A stretch of 58,785 nt of DNA, from positions 2,012-60,796 of IMG/VR virus record IMGVR_UViG_3300030085_002174; one strand, written 5' to 3'. Positions 39,901-47,862 of the stretch are shown piece after piece. The first letter of the stretch is position 1; each line of letters opens with the position of its first letter. The notes beneath the pieces were generated by a model. The model saw nothing but the letters and a program-made list of their open reading frames with translations, did not search any database and was not told where the DNA came from. The translations under genes were made by a program, and so were the position numbers. The stretch is from a virus.

Positions 39901-42900
39901 AAGAGGTCGAAGTTAACGCAGACAACGTACAACCTGAACAGGGTAAGTCCATGGTTGCTGCGGCATTCACCATGGTTTCCTTCGGTGGTATTGGTTGGCG
40001 TGTTATCAATGATGGTTATTCGCAGGTTGTTTCCTGTTTCCAGATCTTCTGTAGATATGGTTCACTTGCACAGTCTGGTGGTTATCTCTCCATCACTAAC
40101 TCCGCAACTAACTTCGGTTTCTACTCTCTAAGGGCGACAGGATTCTCTAGAAACTCCTTTAAGTTTGATAGAGGTAGAATCGCTGCAACTGGTACTTCGG
40201 GCGGTCTACAGACCCTCAAGGCAGTCGGTTACGGACGTTCTGACATCGATAACTACGTCTTAAGATTCTTCAACGATAGTCTTGAAGATAAGACCAATCT
40301 ATTCAAACCAACCACAACTCAGAAAGACTTTGACTCGGCAGTTGCAGTTAACACGGTTGCAGAAACTCTCTCAATTACTAACCACGGATTCACAAATGGT
40401 GATCCCGTCGTTTATAACGGTGATGAAGATGCACAACCACAAAGAGTCATTGGCGGTCTTGTTAATGACAACCAGTATTATGTTGGTTACATTGATGCAA
40501 ACACCATTCAACTTTATGAAGATGACTCTCTTGCACTTCTAGTTGATCTCCAAGACACTGGTGGCGGTGGTATCCATACCCTGACGAAGGCAGCACAAGA
40601 CTTCTTCGCAACTCAGGTTCTTGATGCACATAACCAATATCAGAGACTGACTCTTTCTGGAATTGCAACTGAGGCAACATTCCAATCTGGTAGACTTATC
40701 CAACAGACAGTTCCTTCTGGTACTGCAATTGGTTATGCTGTAACATATGATAATACTTCCAGAGAACTATTAGTTGGTTTGGAACTATCTGGTGGCATCA
40801 GAAGACCATTCAATACTTCTGGTAATACTATTTCTGACCATGCAGCATCACCTCTAACTGGAATTGCTGTTACAGTAACTGCTGGTATTACTACATATTG
40901 GACTGTTGAGTTTAAAGTAGATTCTACTACACCAGGAAATCAGGTTCTCAATATTGCTAATCTACCAGAAGAGTATAGACTACACTTCCATAGACCATCT
41001 ATCGTTAACTCCTCTGCACACACTTGGGAGTACTCTGGTTCTGGTATTGACTATAATGCTCTACCTGAAAACGGTGGACAAAGTGATCCAGCTACCGAAC
41101 AGGTTTCCGAACTGGGTGGACGAGTTTACTCCTCAGGTACTAATGAATTAGGTGACTTTAAGGTTGGTGATGCAATTACCGCATTCAATAGAACTGGTAA
41201 CATCATCTTTAACAACACTGTTACGATCGGTACACTGGATTCTATCCGACTATCTCTATCTGGTGGTGCTGTTATTGAAGAGTTCTCAACTGATGTTGGT
41301 CTTGGGGACAATGAAACTGGTGGTGCTAAGAACACCAGAATTGCAACTCAGTTAGCTGTTAGATCTTTCATCAACAACAGACTCGGATCTGTTCTTGATA
41401 AGACAGTATCTACTAACGCAATTCCTAATGCAGTTGTTCAGTTGAATGCAATCGGTCAGATTAACGCTGATCTAGTTCCACCAAGAACCGTCAATTACTT
41501 CAGATCTACATTTGATGGCGGTAGAATTCAGCTCGTCAACCTCATTCCTGCAACCAACCTTTCTCAGGGTGATACAGTTGTTGAACCAACTGACGCATTC
41601 GTTCTAATCTCTGATCTACTTTCACAATACCTAATTCTAGATTCCACTAATGATGCTGGAATACCACTTGTAAACTATAACTTTAGTAATGGTGATCAAG
41701 TTGTATCCGCAGTTACTGGCGGTGGTGCTATTGGTATTGTTACTAATCCACCTCCTGTAGGAGTACCACATAATGATCCTAACGTAGATCCAGCGATCGG
41801 TTATGGTGCAACTGGTCTCGTTAAGGGCGTACCTCTCGCACTTACGAACCTCCAGGGTGGTTCTGGATATTCTAACCCAGGCATTTACACGGGCGTAAGA
41901 CTCGATCAATCTTCTGGTATTGGTACTGGAACCAGTGCAACTATTACAATCGGACCTTCTGGTAGTGTAACTAACGTTGGTCTGCAAACTGGTGGTTTCC
42001 TCTATGGAGTTGGTGATACACTGACCATCAATGATGCAAACGCAATTGGTGGTAGAGTTGGTGGTTCTAACTTTACGATTGATATTGCTGAAGTTGAAAC
42101 AAGACTATATCTATCTCTAGCAGAAGGCACTGCAGGTATTCAAAAGTTCCCAGGCAGTACTGTTCTTCCTGACTATATCGCTGATGCTGATGCAGTTGGA
42201 TATAGTACAAATATTGGTGTTGCAGTTACTAACACATTCACTCCAACAGATTATCTTGTATCAGGTAATGTTGACTTCGCAAATGACAGAATCGTCCTTG
42301 GCGCGGGTCATGGATTTATTGACGGTGACCCAGTAACTTACAAGACTAATGGTGGTGTTGGTATTAATGATCTACTCGATAGTGAAACGTATTATATCAA
42401 GACTGTTGGTGTTACTTCTGTCCAACTCTTTACCACTTACGGACTTGTTACAGTCAAGAGTCTATTAAGTTCTGGTACTGGAACTCACTCTTTGACTAGA
42501 TCGGGTATCATGACTGCAACCGATCAGGTTGTATTTGTCAACCACCCATTCACTCAGGGTGATGCAGTTAGAATTGCACCAGGAAGTGCAGCACCTATCG
42601 GTGTTACAACTGGAAACTTCTACTACATCGGTTCTAGAACAACTAACTCCTTTACACTACACACCACGCGCCAGCAAGCGATTGACTCTGTTGGTGGTCT
42701 GATTCTTAACACAATTGACCTCGCCGCCCCAGCAAATGCTAATGCTGGTATTGTTACATTCCAGGAACAGAATGTTGTTTACCGCAAGTCTGTAAATACT
42801 TCTTCTCAAGATGTAAGTAATTTCTCCCTCCTGTCTTCCAGTTCACTGGATGCATCAAATATTATTTCGGGTACATTCGATCCTGCAAGACTTGGTAGTG

Positions 42901-44753
42901 GTGTTGCAAACGCAGACGTTGTTCTTTACGGTGACTCTTCCTTCAAGAAGGTTGTAAGTTCGATTGGTATTGGTACTACACAACCAATTGGTGTAACTTA
43001 CACATCCGCAGATCTTGCACCTGGTGGTGTAGGAATGAACACCTACTACGGCAATATTGAAATTACTCTAGACAGAGTTACTTCCACCCCAGATGATTAT
43101 TCTACTGAGGGTATTGCTAAGTACAAACTAAGTACATTTGGAGTAAGTAGTGATGGTGAAATCACCATTCTATCTTCTGTCGCGGGCGGCGATGTTGATG
43201 CTGCAACACTTGGTGGTCAGAATGGTTCTTACTACCTAGACATCAACAACAGTACTGGATCACTTTCTATCGCAAGAGGTGGTACAGGTCTAGGCGCGTT
43301 ACCAGGTAACGGTAGCATCTTGATTGGTAATGGTTCTACTTATACACTAACTGGAGATCCAATACTTTCTGGAACTATTTCCGCAGGATACACAGTTCTG
43401 GGTGGTAAAGATATTACCTTCACTAATTCTGCTTCCTTCACGGGCGAAGCAGCAGGTAGAATCCAACTTTACAATAACTCCCTATATCTTCAGTTTGCAA
43501 CATCCTTGATCGGTAGAACCCAAACAGGTTCTGATGTATTCACACTTGGAAATAATGGAGACCTGACAATCACAGGTATTCTCCAGTCTGTTCGCGCCAA
43601 CTTCACGCAGGCGCAAGGAACTGCACCATTCACAGTTGCATCCAACACGGTAGTCACTAACTTGAATGCCGATATGGTTGATGGTATCAATGCATCGAGT
43701 TTCGTAAGAGCTGATGCAGATGATACTGTTGCAAATAACTTGAGTTTCACTTCGGTTACAACTCCAATCACGACCAATTCCATCCAGTTTAACAATTCTG
43801 AACAGGATGGTACTTATTACACCAATTCAACTGGTCGCCTGGTATTTGATGAAAACTTCCATAACGATCCCGCTTATGGTACAAATGCAACAGATCCTCA
43901 AGGAACATTCACGGGCGGCAATGGTGGTGGCATCCTGATCAGGAACGAAGATGGATGGGGTGCGGTATTTACCTCACAAAACATCCGTTGGGCAGATGCG
44001 AACTTCGGTAACTTGAAGATCAATGGTAACCAGGTATTCCACGCTGGAAACGATGGTTCTGGATCTAATCTTGATGCAGACACTCTTGACGGAATTGATT
44101 CCCTATCATTCCTAAGATCCGATACGAATGATTCCTTCTCGGGCGCGCTTACGGGCTCGGGCACGATTCTAACCACGGGTACTTACATGGGTATCACTGG
44201 TGATGGTGGTGGTGTCGTAATGACAACCAATGATGGTTACGGTAATGCGAACGTGACGTTCAACCACAGATCTGGAATACCTGATCAAAATGGTAACGCA
44301 TTCAGAATCGAAACTAACGTAGATGGCACCTCGGGTGCATCGATGTACTTCGAGTTGAGATCTAACGTTACTGCGGGTCAGGCCGTTAATATTAACAACA
44401 CTGGAATGGTCCTAACGGAAAATGAACTAACCGTTAGTGGTGAAGTTGTTTCAACATCTGATATCAGAACTAAGACTGATATTCAAAATCTTGAGTCTTG
44501 CCTAGACAAGGTTCTCAGACTAAGACCTGTTTCTTATAAGAGAATTGATCTTCCAACTGATAAGACCCACGTTGGTCTGATCGCGCAGGAAGTTCAGGAA
44601 GTCTATCCAGAAGTTGTCACTAAGAGACAAGATGACGAATACCTCGGTGTTGCATATCAACAACTCGTTCCCGCACTCATCGGAGCGATTCAGGAACTCA
44701 AGTCGGAAGTCGATTCTCTCCGCAATGAGGTCCGCGAACTGAAGGGAGAGTAA
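33945..44753 (+). CDS. Giant tail fibre with C-terminal S74 intramolecular chaperone (3602 aa)
   Basis: The N-terminus (KQVQLRRGTAAEH, AIGELTIDT, VVHDG) matches the fibre N-terminal domain seen in tropism-determinant proteins. Residues about 865-1120 carry beta-helix-like repeats of the ANITNANIASGIAT type. At about 1280, YYVSAVNGDDSNDGKTLPTK and TIKRAAQLA begin a pectate-lyase-like beta-helix, interrupted by a helical module (about 1323-1835) shared with the giant protein, and resumed at CIFVEAGNYVEDNPI. Later come NHGFxxGDxVxY and GxGY modules. The last 98 residues are an S74 peptidase-chaperone: SDIRTKTDI gives catalytic Ser3505 and Lys3510, then HVGLIAQEVQEVYPEVV and a C-terminal coiled coil. 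In this family the chaperone drives trimer folding and then cuts itself off just before the Ser. Likely the main host-recognition fibre. Confidence 0.88.
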   Translation: MTKQVQLRRGTAAEHAVFTGAIGELTIDTTNEVAVVHDGLKQGGYPLVGTIAPQAILNKTAIGIGTTALESGLFVDGGDVRIRKNILAEPKETIQYTGIISYYPGNNKITGVQTAGIFPGYRFSLDTYTTPSAGVAFTVGAGGTNAIITAVGNSEFTLDSVIDTGFVTPFKTGYWPDTETDFIVGIDTTGINVSDRVHGDFIPVDPILGVSTVRVFAVGVNQVQVDNSGINTFNGYITQTCESIAGDSSVISDVSGTDGFLPGATVVDTIYGTTNVPPGTTLVAVDYDNGNIILSAPLNLSVVTDLRFETPTQFTFGYYNSASIDAYYDEVGVGSIRGSSLYLKKGDAIVNDGNLSVSGIITAGLGLTITEGPLTLQNGNITANGSVTAIGDIASSSNLLIVGVSTMSGGANVFGLLSGNSANFTGDVAVDNLTVNNNIVGTSATFTNTVSNTVYVSSSLETNVLRSNSGISTQYEIGTLNYTTGLGTDLVLTNTLDVGNNVVVNNGNVQVSQGNLTVDNGYANIGGDLDVGGQSEFVGDINVSGVATVGGGLSVTDGVYVSAGATFLDSVRIEDPGTFEVGKAFIGTVGSYKGETLSIETNIDMLGGNGILTAKHINVSRPGNISLSGQIVDYLPYNITGIDTTGLYVGDAVSVASTVVIYTVKEQPFIQSIGAGELTLTKPIERTTGIVTTTGYFDTAATATISGINTSGLIIGFGVTGPLIPDSATILSIGQSAANLTLNAQNTRDEYYTKSANVSAGSTDITGIVTSGIAIGDRVENPTAFPNLPNPIVTEIGVAAIKVSYAADGNVFGDDFQFSVLRNFYFGDTGTTNGYFVANNPLYGKVQGTVFEGTNLGVTTSSSQRMETLVGIITEAIIDQAGISTSYTNEANINVGVVTTLNVENGTFTEVGITSSYVENAYISAGIITSTNIETANITNANIASGIATVMNATSAYNYETYTQIGITTTGHIENAHIDQLNANVAITTTLTAGIGTVETLNFTVASGTEITGVNTIRTVDLYADVGFVTAIQGDTFYVNSGVVTSFTSENIAAGIASIATGIITTVGVESGRFDQLYFNNGIGTHLGITTGTFENVAISSMYANVGIFTNIQIQGSSIADSANFDRSVIGILTVTQEQFGVDQINTGVSTFGSATFNGVGQTDFHMIGDARISGQTNIGIGTTGIVLDGSSRDIVGVNTLVANAGIVSSITIAGINSTTGLSRNVTLKTSSSGIATDYTLTLPARLGKVGQVLSLQADNTIGFNTGGQGLYENRYYVSAVNGDDSNDGKTLPTKTIKRAAQLASFDSFVIPGQRFLDAGDLMETNKDFMVDEVVGAVEFNYENIGVATIFPDYDQAAWKGFVGDTIDSLIYNTRFGGNDNVRSTAVSFGTTTFNTTTEPALYAFEYLRYLTQLVVNNQTPPTYYTTQATNPQQFDYTITQDPENNNANYFHRNKDAKNLLVGNRQEIIDKSLASVAIGVADVPSFYFPGDDGPVTDRSRYYTAYRLIQKNRQEIIDYAWADTLATYPGVSATETKCKRDLGFFVDAISTDVFTGGNEYARRFMGLYFDGNGNPIPNGVLGQEDESVHAFTEAAVGMSSAVNNLLAVTDLTAPADPLTGSNQNASSCANVRSTITTLTGIVTTTIGAGSTTGISTVPNYGYFVVDYQNSVGANVGIATTMVFGGRKCARDLGYIIDAVAQDINFGSNQHILRATKYYFDGAGAPKTDGLLGEENISSYSFRSLAGYAKKAITNQLNYQDLTIQFDAGIGTNRGDLVCANTQSAIDNLVGILTTAIETGSLAGIPTTTNLGVTDCADVRSTLFNYVGIVTTAITGIGSLPAEAAPQTQSQPVCIFVEAGNYVEDNPIILYDDIAVVGDNLRNTIVRPQNQGKDLFRVRNGMYLTGFAMKDAIDSAGIPQSTWRFAVAFDDPSDTSTSRLGYATKLDKPIISRSPYIQNCSILSFLGGNGILVDGAKVQSPNTPIIKEEVEVNADNVQPEQGKSMVAAAFTMVSFGGIGWRVINDGYSQVVSCFQIFCRYGSLAQSGGYLSITNSATNFGFYSLRATGFSRNSFKFDRGRIAATGTSGGLQTLKAVGYGRSDIDNYVLRFFNDSLEDKTNLFKPTTTQKDFDSAVAVNTVAETLSITNHGFTNGDPVVYNGDEDAQPQRVIGGLVNDNQYYVGYIDANTIQLYEDDSLALLVDLQDTGGGGIHTLTKAAQDFFATQVLDAHNQYQRLTLSGIATEATFQSGRLIQQTVPSGTAIGYAVTYDNTSRELLVGLELSGGIRRPFNTSGNTISDHAASPLTGIAVTVTAGITTYWTVEFKVDSTTPGNQVLNIANLPEEYRLHFHRPSIVNSSAHTWEYSGSGIDYNALPENGGQSDPATEQVSELGGRVYSSGTNELGDFKVGDAITAFNRTGNIIFNNTVTIGTLDSIRLSLSGGAVIEEFSTDVGLGDNETGGAKNTRIATQLAVRSFINNRLGSVLDKTVSTNAIPNAVVQLNAIGQINADLVPPRTVNYFRSTFDGGRIQLVNLIPATNLSQGDTVVEPTDAFVLISDLLSQYLILDSTNDAGIPLVNYNFSNGDQVVSAVTGGGAIGIVTNPPPVGVPHNDPNVDPAIGYGATGLVKGVPLALTNLQGGSGYSNPGIYTGVRLDQSSGIGTGTSATITIGPSGSVTNVGLQTGGFLYGVGDTLTINDANAIGGRVGGSNFTIDIAEVETRLYLSLAEGTAGIQKFPGSTVLPDYIADADAVGYSTNIGVAVTNTFTPTDYLVSGNVDFANDRIVLGAGHGFIDGDPVTYKTNGGVGINDLLDSETYYIKTVGVTSVQLFTTYGLVTVKSLLSSGTGTHSLTRSGIMTATDQVVFVNHPFTQGDAVRIAPGSAAPIGVTTGNFYYIGSRTTNSFTLHTTRQQAIDSVGGLILNTIDLAAPANANAGIVTFQEQNVVYRKSVNTSSQDVSNFSLLSSSSLDASNIISGTFDPARLGSGVANADVVLYGDSSFKKVVSSIGIGTTQPIGVTYTSADLAPGGVGMNTYYGNIEITLDRVTSTPDDYSTEGIAKYKLSTFGVSSDGEITILSSVAGGDVDAATLGGQNGSYYLDINNSTGSLSIARGGTGLGALPGNGSILIGNGSTYTLTGDPILSGTISAGYTVLGGKDITFTNSASFTGEAAGRIQLYNNSLYLQFATSLIGRTQTGSDVFTLGNNGDLTITGILQSVRANFTQAQGTAPFTVASNTVVTNLNADMVDGINASSFVRADADDTVANNLSFTSVTTPITTNSIQFNNSEQDGTYYTNSTGRLVFDENFHNDPAYGTNATDPQGTFTGGNGGGILIRNEDGWGAVFTSQNIRWADANFGNLKINGNQVFHAGNDGSGSNLDADTLDGIDSLSFLRSDTNDSFSGALTGSGTILTTGTYMGITGDGGGVVMTTNDGYGNANVTFNHRSGIPDQNGNAFRIETNVDGTSGASMYFELRSNVTAGQAVNINNTGMVLTENELTVSGEVVSTSDIRTKTDIQNLESCLDKVLRLRPVSYKRIDLPTDKTHVGLIAQEVQEVYPEVVTKRQDDEYLGVAYQQLVPALIGAIQELKSEVDSLRNEVRELKGE
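37915..39450 (+). repeat. Helical repeat module inside the tail fibre, shared with the giant protein
   Basis: Three related units at about 38010-38200, 38540-38880 and 38990-39450 follow the pattern RDLGYIIDAVAQD, SNQHILRATKYYFD and GYAKKAITNQ, each of the last two closing with CADVR/CANVR and a GIVTT strand. They match 11930-13400 in the giant gene in order and motif, with 24 identical bases at 38196-38219. The module sits between the TIKRAAQLA strand and the VEAGNY strand of a beta-helix, so it looks inserted. Confidence 0.8.
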
Positions 44754-44769
44754 GAACTCTCCTATAAAT

Positions 44770-44777
44770 TATAAATA
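44770..44777 (+). promoter_or_regulatory. Late promoter TATAAATA before gp13
   Basis: An exact match to the T4 late consensus, 28 bases before the gp13 ATG, with a second near copy TATAAATT at 44763-44770. It overlaps the 5' arm of the terminator hairpin by five bases. A transcript starting about ten bases downstream would lack most of the 5' arm and so would not form the hairpin. Confidence 0.6.
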
Positions 44778-44804
44778 CCTCTAGGAAACTAGGGGTATTT
44801 TTTT
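44773..44804 (+). terminator. Intrinsic terminator of the fibre gene, abutting the gp13 start codon
   Basis: Arms 44773-44784 (AAATACCTCTAG) and 44789-44800 (CTAGGGGTATTT) pair over 12 base pairs with one T-G pair, closed by a GAAA tetraloop, followed by TTTT directly before ATG 44805. With the arm's own T's there are seven T in a row (44798-44804). The only ribosome-binding-like sequence for gp13, AGGGG at 44791-44795, is inside the 3' arm. Confidence 0.78.
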
Positions 44805-45629
44805 ATGGCGCAACCATCTAGTAGAGCGGAGTTGAGAGAATACTGCCTCAAACAACTAGGTAAGCCAGTTTTAGAAATAAATGTAGATGACGATCAAATT
44901 GACAATTTGATGGATGATGCGATTCAATACTTTCATGAGCGTCACTATGATGGTATTGAACGAGTTTACCTAAAACACAAACTATCAGCCACCGAAAAAG
45001 AAACCATAAGACAGACTGGTATCTCTACAACTTCGTCTGCTACGGTTGTTGGTGCGGGATTAACCAGTATTGATTACGTCGAAGGCGTTAATTATCTACC
45101 GTTACCCGATTCAATTATCGGTGTAAATTCTGTACTCAAATTAAATTCGAGCACAGTTTCTGATGGATTATTCAACATTAAATATCAATTGTTCTTGAAT
45201 GATGTTTACTATTATGGAGCTCTTGATTTATTGAATTATTCAATGGTTAAGAGGTATCTTGAGGATTTAGATCATCTATTAAATCCACAAGCAATGATTA
45301 GATTCAATAAAACTAATCATAAGTTGTATCTTGATATTGACTGGAGTGAAGTCGGTCAAAATGAATATCTCATCATTGATTGTTATAGGATTGTTGATCC
45401 AGCAAATGCATCAAAAGTCTATAACGACTTCTGGTTAAAGAGATACCTTACTGCTCTTATCAAGAAACAGTGGGGTATGAATATGATTAAGTTCCAGGGA
45501 GTTACTCTTCCAGGTGGAGTTCAACTCAACGGAAGACAAATTTATGAGGATGGTCTTGCAGAAATAGAAAAACTGGAAGAACAACTCAAGAATGAGTACG
45601 AATTGCCACCAATCGATTTAATAGGTTGA
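44805..45629 (+). CDS. 13: Neck protein gp13 (head completion)
   Basis: A 274-residue protein (T4 gp13 is 309). Typical gp13 features: SRAELREYCLKQLGKPVLEI, then DQIDNLMDDAIQYFHERHYDG, a central YQLFLNDVYYYGALDLLNYSM segment (length-limited here to LNDVYYYGALDLLNYSM), and a C-terminal VYNDFWLKRYLTALIK-KQWGMN stretch ending in PGGVQLNGRQIYEDGL and a helical tail. gp13 forms the neck ring with gp14 that seals the filled head and joins it to the tail. It starts directly after the terminator T-run and is followed one base later by gp14, with which it is presumably co-translated. Confidence 0.93.
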   Translation: MAQPSSRAELREYCLKQLGKPVLEINVDDDQIDNLMDDAIQYFHERHYDGIERVYLKHKLSATEKETIRQTGISTTSSATVVGAGLTSIDYVEGVNYLPLPDSIIGVNSVLKLNSSTVSDGLFNIKYQLFLNDVYYYGALDLLNYSMVKRYLEDLDHLLNPQAMIRFNKTNHKLYLDIDWSEVGQNEYLIIDCYRIVDPANASKVYNDFWLKRYLTALIKKQWGMNMIKFQGVTLPGGVQLNGRQIYEDGLAEIEKLEEQLKNEYELPPIDLIG

Positions 45630-45630
45630 T

Positions 45631-47862
45631 ATGTCTCCACTAAATTCTTATTTTCTCCAAGGATCTCCTGGTGAGCAGAGACTCATTCAGGATTTGGTGA
45701 ACGAACAATTAAAAATGTATGGTGAGGACGTACTGTACTTACCAAGAAAGATTATTGGAGAAAATACTGTTATAAGAGAAAACACTGTTGCAAAGTTTGA
45801 CGACAGTTTCAGAATTGAAGCATACCTAATGAATTATGAGGGATTTGCAGGAGCGAGTGCAGATTTACTTACAAAATTTGGTGTAAGGAATACTGATGAG
45901 TTAACTCTTGTTATATCAAAAGAAAGATATGATGATTTCTGTCAACCAATTATTGATTTATTTCCAAAAGAAGAAAGAAAAAATGCAAAAAGACCGCAAG
46001 AAGGGGATTTAATTTACTTCCCATTAGAAGAATCTTTATTTGAAATTAAATTTGTTGAAGGGAAGAAACCTTTCTATCAACTCAGAAATTTATATGTTTA
46101 TGAACTTCTTTGTGAAAGATTTGAGTTTGAAGACGAGATCTTCGATGTTCAACAAGCAGAAGATATCGATGGAAGGTCTGACACGAATGTATCCGAAGCA
46201 GTTTCTTCTTATGGAAATGTACATGTGTTGAATCTAGCTGCAACAAATGCAACGGAAGCTGTAGGTTCAATATCAGGTCCAATATCTGTAGATACTGCAA
46301 GAAAATCAGTTCAGTTTATTGATTTGATTCATGATGGTTCTGGGTATAAATTGGCACCTAAGGTTATTATTGAAAAACCACATTTGGGTACAGGAACACC
46401 CCTTGAACTGACATCAACCGTTGGTTCTGGTGGTTCAATATCTTCATTACAAATTGTTAATTCTGGCAGCCAATACTTTAGTTCTCCTCCAACAATAACA
46501 GTACCAAAACCAGAGGTAAGACCCCAGTATAGTCTTGACAAAAAATCAACATATCACTTGAAGTTAGAGGCAGAAACTTTTGACCTTAACATTGAAACGA
46601 ATCAACTACAAAATACTATAAAGTTTGGATATTTTTATACTGGATCTACTTTAGCTTCCAATCAATATCTTTTCCAATCAAATGATGTAAGAGTTAAGTG
46701 GGTATCTGCAAACACTGTTACGGTGGAAGTTAGACAAATTTCAACAAATTCTTTTGTTGAACCTGCACCAATTTCAAATAGAACCGTAACCCTAGGAACG
46801 GGATGGAATGATATAGAAGTATTTTTTGATGGAGAAAGCTTTGAATTGTATGTTACTGTTTTATCAACAAATATTAGAACATTACAATTTGCAGAAGGAA
46901 TTGATGAAGTTTTTGCCAATAATGCAGAAGGTGATATTGGTTTCAGGAGTTTAACATTTGGTGATGATGCTCTCGGACTTCAATATTATGATAATCCAAG
47001 AGTTTTGGATGGTAATGGAACAGAGGTGTGGAGTTATGACTTTAACACATTCCAACAAGCAGAAATAGTTGCTACAACAAATAACAATGGCGAAGTAACA
47101 TCCGTATCCGTATCCAATCCTGGTGCAGGATATACTTCCCCACCAATACTATCAATATCCGATCCTCTTTCTGGAACTAGAGCAACTGCTGTTGCTATTA
47201 TGACAAGTAGAAGTGCGAATCAGGATCTTTCTATCGATAGAGTTTTGATTATCAATCCAGGATATGGATATACACAAATACCTTCTATTCGATTTGAAGG
47301 TGGTGATGGAAGCGGTGCCATAGCTACTTGTACAATTAACAGTGGTGTCCTTTCCCCAGTGGCTATAAGTAGTGGTGGAGTTGGATATTCAACCACGCCA
47401 CAGGTCTTCATTCAACCAGTATTTGTTGCAGATTCTGTTGGAGTTTCTAGTGAAATTAATAATGCTAAGGGAGAAGTGGTTCTTAATGTTAATAATGAAG
47501 TAACTGAAATTAGATATGCTAATGCTGGTGCTGGTTATAGTTTCTCGCCAACCGTAAACTTCACTTCTCCAACATCTGATACATTTGGTGATTATACATA
47601 TAATGAGATAGTAACTGGACAACGTTCGGGTACAACTGGTTATGTGAGAAAGTGGGATAGCGATGATAGAATCTTACATCTCGCAACCGTATCTGGAACT
47701 TTCCAAAGAGGCGAAGCTATCGTAGGTGCTGGAGCAAGTTATAAATTATCTACAGTAGAATCCAATGAATTCTTGGATGAATTTGCAGATAATGAAGATA
47801 TTGAATCAGAAGCAGACGCCATTATTGATTTTAGTCAACAGAATCCATTTGGAGAATTCTAA
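45631..47862 (+). CDS. 14: Neck protein gp14, strongly enlarged (743 aa)
   Basis: Residues 1-185 are gp14-like: LNSYFLQGSPGEQRLIQDL, GEDVLYLPRKIIGENTVIRE, then a VISKERYDDFC and PQEGDLIYFPLEESLFEIKF region. The C-terminal end (SEADAIIDFSQQNPFGEF) also looks gp14-like. T4 gp14 has 256 residues, so roughly 450 are inserted between. The insert holds GxGYxxPP modules at about 226-300 and 481-653 (INPGYGYTQIPSIRFEGGDG; ISSGGVGYSTTPQVFI), with a lectin/LamG-like beta-sandwich between (about 303-473: YHLKLEAETFDL, GWNDIEVFFDGESFELYV). It overlaps gp15 by one base. The insert may project outward from the neck, as whiskers do; inference. Confidence 0.88.
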   Translation: MSPLNSYFLQGSPGEQRLIQDLVNEQLKMYGEDVLYLPRKIIGENTVIRENTVAKFDDSFRIEAYLMNYEGFAGASADLLTKFGVRNTDELTLVISKERYDDFCQPIIDLFPKEERKNAKRPQEGDLIYFPLEESLFEIKFVEGKKPFYQLRNLYVYELLCERFEFEDEIFDVQQAEDIDGRSDTNVSEAVSSYGNVHVLNLAATNATEAVGSISGPISVDTARKSVQFIDLIHDGSGYKLAPKVIIEKPHLGTGTPLELTSTVGSGGSISSLQIVNSGSQYFSSPPTITVPKPEVRPQYSLDKKSTYHLKLEAETFDLNIETNQLQNTIKFGYFYTGSTLASNQYLFQSNDVRVKWVSANTVTVEVRQISTNSFVEPAPISNRTVTLGTGWNDIEVFFDGESFELYVTVLSTNIRTLQFAEGIDEVFANNAEGDIGFRSLTFGDDALGLQYYDNPRVLDGNGTEVWSYDFNTFQQAEIVATTNNNGEVTSVSVSNPGAGYTSPPILSISDPLSGTRATAVAIMTSRSANQDLSIDRVLIINPGYGYTQIPSIRFEGGDGSGAIATCTINSGVLSPVAISSGGVGYSTTPQVFIQPVFVADSVGVSSEINNAKGEVVLNVNNEVTEIRYANAGAGYSFSPTVNFTSPTSDTFGDYTYNEIVTGQRSGTTGYVRKWDSDDRILHLATVSGTFQRGEAIVGAGASYKLSTVESNEFLDEFADNEDIESEADAIIDFSQQNPFGEF

